Source of the DNA: Minisyncoccota bacterium
GTDB lineage: Bacteria > Patescibacteriota > Minisyncoccia > UBA6257 > XYB1-36-10
Direction: 5' to 3'
Assembly (NCBI GenBank): GCA_028709185.1
Contig: JAQVXM010000002.1
Span: 9,715-30,329 of the forward strand
Length of the DNA stretch: 20,615 nt
Numbering within the stretch: position 1 is the first letter of the stretch; each line of letters opens with the position of its first letter. The notes under the pieces are model-generated. The model had not been told where the DNA came from, ran no database searches, and saw only the letters and a program-made list of their open reading frames with translations. Shown here piece after piece: positions 6,947 to 13,202 of this stretch. The position numbers and the translations under genes were made by a program.

Positions 6947-7483
6947 TTATTTCTTTGAAATTTGCACATTAAATCCCCTGCCCGCAAACTTTATTGGAGC
7001 GGTTATTTTATGCTCCACCGGCACCATTTTTAAGAACTCTTCCAGTTTATTACGAGCAAAATCCTTATTTCCTTTTTCTCTCCCTCTCATAAAAAGCTGA
7101 ATTTCCACTTTATCACCTTTTTCTAAAAATTCAACTACCTTTTTCATTTTTACATCTAAATCATTCTTGGCTGCTCGAGGTGTTATTCTTATCCCTCTAA
7201 GCTCCGAAGTTTTCATTTTCTTTCTTTTTTCCTTCTCGCTTTTTTCCAACTGATAACGATATTTATCAAAACTTATTATTTTAGCAATTTGCGGATTGGT
7301 TTCTCCGCTCACTAAAACTAAATCTAACCCTTTTTCCTTTGCTAAACTAATCGCTTCCTCTTTTTTTATCACACCCAAATTTTCCCCCTGATCACCAATA
7401 ACTCTAAGCTCTTCCGCTTTTATTTCTTCATTTGCTAAAGGTCCTCTTCGGAAAAATCCTCCTCTAAAATTTCTATTTTGCAA
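6947..7483 (-). CDS. infC: Translation initiation factor IF-3
   Basis: Two-domain initiation factor that binds 30S subunits, prevents premature 50S joining and proofreads the start codon. The N-domain runs from 'LANEEIKAEELRVIGDQGENLGVIKKEEA' (about 16-45) and the lysine-rich linker is at about 80-95. The C-domain carries 'SELRGIRITPRAAKNDLDVKMKKVVEFLEKGDKVEIQLFMRGRE' and a final 'GRGFNVQISKK'. The start is not ATG. TTG at 7483 gives the 178-residue product; an in-frame ATT at 7492 would add three residues and recalls the rare AUU start of E. coli infC. An in-frame stop lies directly above. The nearest AAGGAG (7529-7524) is about 40 bases upstream of the TTG, too far for normal use. Confidence 0.94.
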   Translation of the reverse strand: MQNRNFRGGFFRRGPLANEEIKAEELRVIGDQGENLGVIKKEEAISLAKEKGLDLVLVSGETNPQIAKIISFDKYRYQLEKSEKEKRKKMKTSELRGIRITPRAAKNDLDVKMKKVVEFLEKGDKVEIQLFMRGREKGNKDFARNKLEEFLKMVPVEHKITAPIKFAGRGFNVQISKK

Positions 7484-7566
7484 TTTTTTAATTTATATTG
7501 TTTTAATTTTTTCTTTTAACTTGCTCCTTATTTTTTAAAATTTGAAAATTAGAGCGAAACGACTTG

Positions 7567-7939
7567 TGGAGATGATGGGATTTGAACCCATGTCCGATTT
7601 ACGACTGATAAAAATTTCTACAAAGCTTAGACGCGCTCTTTTTTTACAAACAAAACTTAAAACGCGTCAGAAAATTATGTTTGTTCGGCTTTTATTTTTT
7701 CTCCTTCTCATAAAACCGAGAAAAGAGTCGGAAAATCCTGAATTTTTTTCGCTCCTCTTACCCCTTCAGGAAAAAAGAAAGAGTGAGCGGCCGCCTATAA
7801 AAGACGGCTTCCAAGCTTAAGCAAAAGCAAAAGCTGGCTGCCTATTAAAATTGGCACTTTTATTTTTTAAAGATTTTAAGGATCTTTAATCCTGCCTGCC
7901 ATCTTTATCGCCCTTAAATCGTCGATTCCTTACATCCCC
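7567..7939 (-). ncRNA. ssrA: Transfer-messenger RNA (tmRNA)
   Basis: Rescues stalled ribosomes together with SmpB. The 5' end GGGGATG (7939-7933) pairs over seven positions with CATCTCC (7574-7568), forming the acceptor stem, and A7567 is the discriminator. The T arm is ATGGG-TTCAAAT-CCCAT, and the 5' segment continues AGGAATCGACG as in other one-piece tmRNAs. The 3' CCA is not encoded: the bases after the discriminator read CAA. The tag frame starts at GCC (7855-7853) and reads ANFNRQPAFAFA, followed by TAA (7819-7817). The gene lies 37 bases after smpB. No strong terminator separates it from infC. Confidence 0.93.
7817..7855 (-). other. tmRNA proteolysis-tag reading frame
   Basis: Twelve codons from GCC to TAA encode A-N-F-N-R-Q-P-A-F-A-F-A. 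The resume codon is chosen because it follows an AAAGT context comparable to other tmRNAs and gives an Ala-Asn start. The tag ends in Ala-Phe-Ala instead of the common Leu-Ala-Ala. Confidence 0.8.
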
Positions 7940-7976
7940 ATTTTTCCGGTTAAACTTTATTAACTGGATGTTCGGC

Positions 7977-8426
7977 TTATTCCCGAACTCTTTTCAATAT
8001 TCTTTTCATTTCTCTCTTTACTTCCTCTTTTTTTATCTTTTCTCTCTTGTCTTGCTTTTTTTTCCTTCTGGAAAGTCCAAGTAAAACCTTAACTTTTCCG
8101 CCCTTATCATACACTTTTAATGGCACAAGTGTCAACCCTTTCTCTTCTACGTTTTGTGCTAACCTTTCTATTTCTTTTTTATGTAAAAGCAACCGCCTCG
8201 TTCTCTGTGGATCATAACCTTCTAAAACATTTTTGGGTTGATATGAAGGAATATCAGCTCCAACAAGATAAACTTCCCCTCCTCTTATTATTGCATACGC
8301 TCCGGTTAAATTCATTTTTCCCTCCCTTGTTGATTTTACTTCCCTCCCTAGAAGTTCTATCCCTACCTCAAAATCATCTAAAATCTCATAATCAAACCTT
8401 GCCTTTCTGTTTTCTGCTAATGCCAT
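7977..8426 (-). CDS. smpB: SsrA-binding protein SmpB
   Basis: Beta-barrel protein that binds the tRNA-like domain of tmRNA and places it in stalled ribosomes. The family signatures are 'NRKARFDYEILDDFEVGIELLGREVKSTREGKMNLTGAYA' (6-45), 'PYQ-like' IPSYQPKN at 59-66, 'RTRRLLLHKKEI' (75-86) and 'GLTLVPLKVY' (97-106), followed by the lysine-rich tail that enters the mRNA channel. Its length of 149 residues is normal. It is the first gene of the smpB-ssrA block. The ATG coincides with the predicted transcription start, so the mRNA is probably leaderless. Confidence 0.96.
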   Translation of the reverse strand: MALAENRKARFDYEILDDFEVGIELLGREVKSTREGKMNLTGAYAIIRGGEVYLVGADIPSYQPKNVLEGYDPQRTRRLLLHKKEIERLAQNVEEKGLTLVPLKVYDKGGKVKVLLGLSRRKKKQDKREKIKKEEVKREMKRILKRVRE

Positions 8427-8432
8427 ACATAA

Positions 8433-8460
8433 AATATAGCAAAATTAGCCGTTTTCACAA
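8433..8460 (-). promoter_or_regulatory. Probable smpB promoter, leaderless
   Basis: On the minus strand: TTGTGA (8460-8455), a 16-base spacer, and TATATT (8438-8433). Seven bases past the -10 box is the A of the smpB start codon, so no 5' leader is predicted. Confidence 0.6.
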
Positions 8461-8487
8461 ATAAAAAGCGGCTCCTTTCGAAACCGC
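8461..8487 (-). terminator. Intrinsic terminator of the zinc-ribbon gene
   Basis: On the minus strand GCGGTTTC-GAAA-GGAGCCGC forms an 8-bp stem (two G-T pairs) with a GAAA tetraloop, followed by TTTTTAT. Confidence 0.82.
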
Positions 8488-8530
8488 AAAGTTTTATCTA
8501 GCTTAAAATTGCTTTATTTTATTTCTCCTT

Positions 8531-8713
8531 TCAGTATTTTACATTAAAATTTTCTAACGGCGCGTCGCAAATCATCGGCCCTTCGCTTTTTATTTTTTCA
8601 CTCCCGCAATTCGGACATTTTTTTAGTCTTACTGGAACATCTTTTTCCACAAAACCATAAAACTCGCGCTCGCATTCTTTGCACTTCCATTTCCAGTTGG
8701 GTTGTGGAAACAT
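8531..8713 (-). CDS. Small zinc-ribbon protein (60 aa)
   Basis: No named family recognised with certainty. Two CxxC pairs, Cys11/Cys14 and Cys33/Cys36, are spaced as in a rubredoxin-like or FmdB-like zinc ribbon, with 'KKCPNCGSEKI' as the second knuckle. A fifth cysteine, Cys49, lies in the conserved-looking tail GPMICDAP. The product is soluble with no signal peptide. It has its own consensus promoter, a strong AAAAGGAGAAA ribosome site and its own terminator, so it is a well-delimited single gene between smpB and the divergent ileS. A nucleic-acid or metal-binding role is only inferred from the fold. Confidence 0.8.
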   Translation of the reverse strand: MFPQPNWKWKCKECEREFYGFVEKDVPVRLKKCPNCGSEKIKSEGPMICDAPLENFNVKY

Positions 8714-8758
8714 TTTTTATTTCTCCTTTTCATTTTTTGTTCTCAAACTTCTGTTTGT

Positions 8759-8787
8759 TTTATACTCTTTTTATTTAAACTCGTCAA
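8759..8787 (-). promoter_or_regulatory. Consensus promoter of the zinc-ribbon gene
   Basis: On the minus strand: TTGACG (8787-8782), a 17-base spacer, and TATAAA (8764-8759). Just downstream a small inverted repeat CAAAC-AGAA-GTTTG (8757-8744) lies at the start of the transcript and could be an operator. Confidence 0.75.
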
Positions 8788-8807
8788 TCTTAACAAAACC
8801 ATTTGTT

Positions 8808-8813
8808 TATAAT
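8808..8813 (+). promoter_or_regulatory. -10 box of ileS
   Basis: TATAAT lies 14 bases before the ileS ATG, so the predicted leader is about 8 bases (AAGCCACT). No matching -35 at normal spacing and no Shine-Dalgarno are visible. A T-box leader is impossible in this space. Confidence 0.5.
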
Positions 8814-8827
8814 AAAATAAAGCCACT

Positions 8828-11800
8828 ATGTCGGAAGAAAAAAAAGATAAAAGCCTGCCCGAACTTGAAAAAGAAATTCTCGCTAAATGGGAAAGAGAAA
8901 GAATTTTTGAAAAATCCCTTAAACAAAATGCTAAAAATAAAACCTTTGTTTTTTATGAAGGACCTCCGACTGCAAACGGCAAACCTGGCCTTCATCATGT
9001 TTTAGCCCGTTCCTATAAAGACATTATTTGTCGCTATAAAAATATGCGCGGATTCAATGTCCCCCGCCGCGCCGGTTGGGACACGCACGGTCTCCCTGTT
9101 GAGCTTCAAGTTGAAAAAGAGCTTGGCTTAAAAAGTAAAAAAGATATCGAAAATCTAATCCCGGAAAACAAGACAGAAAGCATAAAAAAATTCAACGAAA
9201 AATGCCGCGCTTCCGTTTGGCAATATAAAGAACTCTGGGAAAATCTCACAAGTAGAATGGGATATTGGCTTAACACTGAAAATCCTTATATCACTTATGA
9301 GTCAGAATATATTGAAAGCGTTTGGTGGCTCCTTTCGGAAATCTATAAAAAAGGCCTCCTTTATGAAGGACATAAAATAATTCCCTGGTGCCCTCGTTGC
9401 GGCACCGGTCTTTCTAGTCACGAACTCGCTCAAGGTTATAAAGTCGTTAAAGATAATTCCATCTTCCTTAAATTTAAACTTCTTCCTGGCCAAAAAATCA
9501 ATAATTATAAAATCGGTAATAAAACTTTTATTTTATCTTGGACCACTACTCCTTGGACTCTGCCCGGCAATGTCGCTTTAGCTATTGGTAAAAAAATAAA
9601 ATATTCTCTTTTAAAATCGGAAGATGGTACTGAAGCTATTCTTGCTTCTTCACTCTCTGATAAAAATATTTTTGCTGGTAAAAAAATCAAGGAATTTTCC
9701 GGTTCGGATTTGATTGGCTTAAAATATGAACCTCTTTTTAAAATAAAAGAATTTCAATCTGAAAAATCTTATCAAATTTATCCTGCTGATTTTGTTACAA
9801 CAACCGATGGCGCAGGTGTCGTTCACACCGCCGTTATGTATGGTGAAGATGATTATCAGCTTGGAAAAGAAGTTGGCCTGCCGGAAATCCACACCGTCGA
9901 CGAATCCGGCCGGTTTAAAGATTTTGTTCCGGAACTGTCCGGCCTTTTTGTTAAATCGAAAGAAACCGAAGAAAAAATAATTGCTTATTTGAAAAAAAAT
10001 AATTTCTTTTTGTCGGAAAATCTTTACGAGCACGACTATCCTTTCTGCTGGCGTTGCGACACTCCGGTCATTTATTTCGCCCGCTCCTCTTGGTTTATTA
10101 GAATGTCCTCTTTAAAAAATGACCTTTTAAAAAATAATGAAAAAATCAATTGGGTTCCTTCTCATATAAAAGAAGGACGTTTTGGCGAATGGTTAAAAGA
10201 CATAAAAGATTGGGCGCTTTCAAGAGAAAGATATTGGGGAACTCCTCTTCCTGTTTGGCAATGCCATAAATGTGGACAAAAAAAAATAATTAGTTCCTTA
10301 AAAGAACTTGCCAATTCTCCTCTTCCTTCAAAAAACTCTTACTTTGCCATCCGCCACGGCGAAGCGCTTTCTAATAAAAACAAATTCAATTCCTCTTGGC
10401 CTGAAAAAACAGCCAATTCTCTAACTAAAAAAGGCCGTCTTCAAATTGAAAAATCCGCCAAAAAACTAAAGAAATTAAATATTGATGTTATTATTTCTTC
10501 TGATTTAAAACGAACCAAAGAAACAGCTGAAATTATCAAAAAATCCCTTAAAATAAAAACTTTGATTTTTGATGAACGCCTCCGCGAAACTGATTTTGGA
10601 AAATTAAATGGAAATTCCATTTCTTCTTATAAAAAGATTTTTTCTTCTTATAAAGAAAGATATGAAAAATCACCGGAAAATGGAGAAAATCTGAATCAAG
10701 TTAGAAGAAGAATTGTTGAAGCCCTGAAAGAAATCGACAAAACATATGAAAACAAAAGAATTCTCATTGTTAGTCACGAAGACCCTCTTCGCATTTTAGC
10801 GGAATCATTAAGCGGAAACACTCTTAAAAATAAAGAATTTTTTTTGAAAAATGGAGAATTTAAACCTTTGCCTTTCAAAAATATTCCTTTAAATGATAAT
10901 GGATTTCTTGACCCGCACCGCCCTTTTATCGATGAAATCAAAATCCCCTGTTCTTGCGGTGAAAAAATGAAAAGAGCTCAGGAACTTGTCGACGTTTGGT
11001 TTGATTCCGGCGCTATGCCTTTTGCTTCTATTGGTTATCCTTTAAAAAATAAAGACTTGATTGAAAAGAAAAAATTATTTCCTGCCGATTACATTTCAGA
11101 AGCCATGGATCAAACTCGCGGCTGGTTCTATACCTTACTTGCTATTTCCACTCTTCTTGAAAAAGGCGCTCCTTATAAAAATGTTATCTCACTCGGTTTA
11201 ATTAACGACAAGAATGGTAAAAAAATGTCCAAGTCCCGCGGTAATATTATTGACCCTTGGGAAATGTTTAATAAATACGGCGCTGATTCCGTCCGCTGGT
11301 ATCTTTTTACTTTAAATGATGCCGGTGAAACCAAAAACTTTGACGAGAACGATCTGAAAAAAGTTTCACTTAATATTTTTAATATTATAAAAAATTGCCT
11401 TCTTTATTTAAAAACTTATGGATTTCTTTCCGGTTCGATAAAAAAATTTACCAATCCTCTTGACCTCTGGCTCGCTTCCCGTGTTTCTAAAACCGTAAAA
11501 GAAACGGGAGAATTTATTGAAAAATATAATATTCCCCCGGCTGGTAGAAAAATTGAAGAACTTATAAACGACATTTCTCGTTGGTTTATTCGCCGCTCCC
11601 GCTCTCGCTTTCAAGGACAAGCCGATAAAAAAGATTTAATTAACGCTTCCTTTGCTCTTTATAATTCTCTCCTTGTCTTAAGCAAAATCATGGCTCCTTT
11701 TGCGCCCTTCTTTTCCGACTATCTTTATTTATCTCTTAATTCTCTCAAAAAAGAATCTGGTTTAAAAAAATCTGTCCATCTTTCTTCTTGGCCAAAAATT

Positions 11801-12319
11801 GAAAAAATTAACGAAAAACTTATAAAAGAAATGGATCTTGTAAAAAAATGGTCCAGTCTCGGTCTTGCCGAACGATCCGCTTTAGGTATAAAAATACGCC
11901 AACCTCTCTCTGAAATAAAAATAAAATCGGCAGAAAAAATATCTGCCAATCTTCTTAAAATCTTAAAAGATGAAGTTAATGTAAAAAAAATATCTCTGGA
12001 AAAAAATCTCCCGGACGAAAAAGAAATTTTATTTGATTTAAACATTACTCCGGAATTAAAATCCGAAGGACTTGTCCGTGAATTTATCCGTTTTATACAA
12101 TCCCTTCGTGGCGAAGCTAAATTAAAGCCGGGTGAACTTGTTAATCTTTATATCGAATCCGCTCCGGAAAATCTTTCCTCTATTTTTTCTCTTAAAGAAA
12201 AGGAAATCTGCTCCGCCTGTTCTCTTAAAAAAATATTCTTTTCAAAAATTAACACCCAAAAAATAAATAAAACCGCCCCCTTCGAAAACTTCGGCGAAAT
12301 CTCCGTTTCTTTAAAATAA
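8828..12319 (+). CDS. ileS: Isoleucyl-tRNA synthetase with inserted histidine-phosphatase domain
   Basis: Class I synthetase charging tRNA-Ile. The HIGH-type motif is in GPPTANGKPGLHHV (45-58), and KMSKS is at 799-803. The CP1 editing domain contains TTTPWTLPGN (239-248) and the HTAVMYGEDDY region. Zinc knuckles are Cys188/Cys191 and Cys407/Cys410. The WFIR and DVWFDSGAMPF motifs and a C-terminal anticodon-binding domain are present. Between CxxC (Cys479/Cys482) and its partner CxC (Cys708/Cys710) lies an extra domain of about 190 residues, roughly 495-690. It has RHGEALSN (Arg509, His510), SSDLKRTKETAEII (Arg562), RETDFGKLNG (Glu587) and IVSHEDPL (His650), the catalytic set of a phosphoglycerate mutase-like histidine phosphatase. 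Without it the protein is about 970 residues, normal for IleRS. The frame is continuous and codon use is the same inside and outside, so an assembly join looks unlikely. Confidence 0.96.
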   Translation: MSEEKKDKSLPELEKEILAKWERERIFEKSLKQNAKNKTFVFYEGPPTANGKPGLHHVLARSYKDIICRYKNMRGFNVPRRAGWDTHGLPVELQVEKELGLKSKKDIENLIPENKTESIKKFNEKCRASVWQYKELWENLTSRMGYWLNTENPYITYESEYIESVWWLLSEIYKKGLLYEGHKIIPWCPRCGTGLSSHELAQGYKVVKDNSIFLKFKLLPGQKINNYKIGNKTFILSWTTTPWTLPGNVALAIGKKIKYSLLKSEDGTEAILASSLSDKNIFAGKKIKEFSGSDLIGLKYEPLFKIKEFQSEKSYQIYPADFVTTTDGAGVVHTAVMYGEDDYQLGKEVGLPEIHTVDESGRFKDFVPELSGLFVKSKETEEKIIAYLKKNNFFLSENLYEHDYPFCWRCDTPVIYFARSSWFIRMSSLKNDLLKNNEKINWVPSHIKEGRFGEWLKDIKDWALSRERYWGTPLPVWQCHKCGQKKIISSLKELANSPLPSKNSYFAIRHGEALSNKNKFNSSWPEKTANSLTKKGRLQIEKSAKKLKKLNIDVIISSDLKRTKETAEIIKKSLKIKTLIFDERLRETDFGKLNGNSISSYKKIFSSYKERYEKSPENGENLNQVRRRIVEALKEIDKTYENKRILIVSHEDPLRILAESLSGNTLKNKEFFLKNGEFKPLPFKNIPLNDNGFLDPHRPFIDEIKIPCSCGEKMKRAQELVDVWFDSGAMPFASIGYPLKNKDLIEKKKLFPADYISEAMDQTRGWFYTLLAISTLLEKGAPYKNVISLGLINDKNGKKMSKSRGNIIDPWEMFNKYGADSVRWYLFTLNDAGETKNFDENDLKKVSLNIFNIIKNCLLYLKTYGFLSGSIKKFTNPLDLWLASRVSKTVKETGEFIEKYNIPPAGRKIEELINDISRWFIRRSRSRFQGQADKKDLINASFALYNSLLVLSKIMAPFAPFFSDYLYLSLNSLKKESGLKKSVHLSSWPKIEKINEKLIKEMDLVKKWSSLGLAERSALGIKIRQPLSEIKIKSAEKISANLLKILKDEVNVKKISLEKNLPDEKEILFDLNITPELKSEGLVREFIRFIQSLRGEAKLKPGELVNLYIESAPENLSSIFSLKEKEICSACSLKKIFFSKINTQKINKTAPFENFGEISVSLK

Positions 12320-12347
12320 AAAAGCCTGGAAATTTTTCCAAGCTTTT
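12317..12347. terminator. Bidirectional terminator between ileS and the DUF5680-like gene
   Basis: A hairpin with outer AAAAGC/GCTTTT and inner TGGAAA/TTTCCA pairing lies directly after the ileS stop. It ends in T-runs on both strands, with the better tract (TTTTTTATTTT) on the minus strand, so it can serve both convergent genes. Confidence 0.75.
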
Positions 12348-12369
12348 AGGTTTCTTCTTTGGTTTAGCC

Positions 12370-12855
12370 CTATATTAAAGCCGAACCAAAATACCTATGG
12401 AAACCTAATTTCTTTTCAGTTTTGGAATAAATAATTATTTCCATTCCGTTAAAAAGAGAAAAATCACAATCCTTCACTTCATTAATATAAATAAAATTTT
12501 CCCCCCGCTTAACTCCCAGTCCCCTTCCTCCGTTGAAAATTCCATTCTCATAATTTTCCCTTAAAATTTCTTTCAAAAAACCAATAACTTCAGCAGGATA
12601 ACTTCCTGCATAAGCCATCCACCACACCGGCTTATTCTCAAAGAAAATTACCGTTGTCCCCGCTGAAAAATCGGAATCCGGAGTTGTGCAATATCGGTCA
12701 ACCACTCTAAAATCTCCGTCGCTATACTCAATAGTCGTATAACCATCGGATGATTTTGCCTTGGTTGTTTTTTCCCTGCCCTCTCCAGCATATCCCGCCA
12801 ACATCGCCTTAAAAAAAACTTCTTTGGCTCCTTCAAGTATTTTTTCTCTGTTCAT
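12370..12855 (-). CDS. DUF5680-like protein
   Basis: 161-residue soluble protein that I match to DUF5680 by its pattern. It has an N-terminal helix followed by 'AGYAGEGRE' (20-28), a '.IEYSDGDFRVVDRYC' strand region (about 42-56), 'KPVWWMAYAGSY' (75-86), a helix of about 20 residues, and 'FIYINEVKDCDFSLFNGMEIIIYS' (121-144), then a final 'GFHRYFGSALI'. The family's function is unknown to me. The gene has a canonical promoter, a leader of about 67 bases and a good AAAGGAGAAAG ribosome site next to the ATG. It is a single gene convergent with ileS. Confidence 0.72.
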   Translation of the reverse strand: MNREKILEGAKEVFFKAMLAGYAGEGREKTTKAKSSDGYTTIEYSDGDFRVVDRYCTTPDSDFSAGTTVIFFENKPVWWMAYAGSYPAEVIGFLKEILRENYENGIFNGGRGLGVKRGENFIYINEVKDCDFSLFNGMEIIIYSKTEKKLGFHRYFGSALI

Positions 12856-12928
12856 TTCTTTCTCCTTTATCTCGCCATAGCCATAGCGTAGGCGGACTTC
12901 TTTAATTTAGCTTCAAAATTCTTCCCAT

Positions 12929-12957
12929 ATTATATAACCAAACATAAAAAAGGTCAA
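12929..12957 (-). promoter_or_regulatory. Promoter of the DUF5680-like gene
   Basis: On the minus strand: TTGACC (12957-12952), a 17-base spacer, and TATAAT (12934-12929). The leader contains a GC-rich patch at about 12871-12895 with CGCC/GGCG ends and a five-codon frame M-A-M-A-R-stop (12884-12867) whose stop overlaps the ribosome site of the main gene. Confidence 0.8.
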
Positions 12958-12981
12958 ATCTTTTTTATTCCTTAAACCAAA

Positions 12982-13008
12982 AGCTCCTCCGATAAAATCG
13001 GAGGAGCT
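12982..13008. terminator. Strong hairpin downstream of RNase J gene, probable terminator
   Basis: A 12-bp perfect stem, AGCTCCTCCGAT / ATCGGAGGAGCT, with a three-base loop. On the minus strand it continues as TTTTGGTTT, so it can end the RNase J transcript. On the plus strand it is followed by ACCTTTTT. Confidence 0.7.
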
Positions 13009-13045
13009 ACCTTTTTATCACTCTCCATCCCACCATAAAACTTTA

Positions 13046-13122
13046 TCTATCCAGTATGATTTTGAGAGAGTAAGACTGGCCTAGCGGCCTCGGAGCGCTC
13101 TCTCAAAATCATACTGGATAGA
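13046..13122. repeat. 25-bp perfect inverted repeat with GC-rich centre
   Basis: Arms at 13046-13070 (containing CCAGTATGATTTTGAGAGAG) and 13098-13122 are exact reverse complements. They enclose 27 bases with a further GGCC-TAGC-GGCC hairpin (13078-13089). It lies about 80 bases after the RNase J stop. No open frame or U-tract accompanies it. The 13123-13202 remainder holds only an AT hairpin (AGTTATT/AATAACT). It may be a MITE-like element, a small RNA or a 3'-UTR processing site; the sequence does not decide. Confidence 0.8.
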
Positions 13123-13202
13123 AATTATTAATTAGCTTGCCTCATTAAATTTATTTAACGGGTTATCCTTTTCCTCTTTAGTTATTTTTTAACAATAACT
13201 TT

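Noticed and set aside
6766..6987. Longer form of L35 starting within infC
   Set aside because: The first 15 residues overlap infC and do not match L35; the ATG at 6942 fits the family start.
7542..7820. A 92-codon plus-strand open frame
   Set aside because: It lies antisense to the tmRNA gene, which has clear acceptor stem, T arm and tag; the frame has no ribosome site or family.
8679..9005. A plus-strand frame overlapping the start of ileS
   Set aside because: It is in another frame of ileS and crosses the zinc-ribbon gene's promoter; low-complexity Lys/Phe composition.
10321..10910. A separate phosphatase gene or a misassembly within ileS
   Set aside because: The frame is continuous through both junctions, flanking zinc-knuckle cysteines are preserved and codon use is uniform.
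13071..13097. tRNA-like look of the centre of the 13046-13122 palindrome
   Set aside because: The GGCC-TAGC-GGCC piece recalls a D arm but no acceptor, anticodon or T arm accompanies it.
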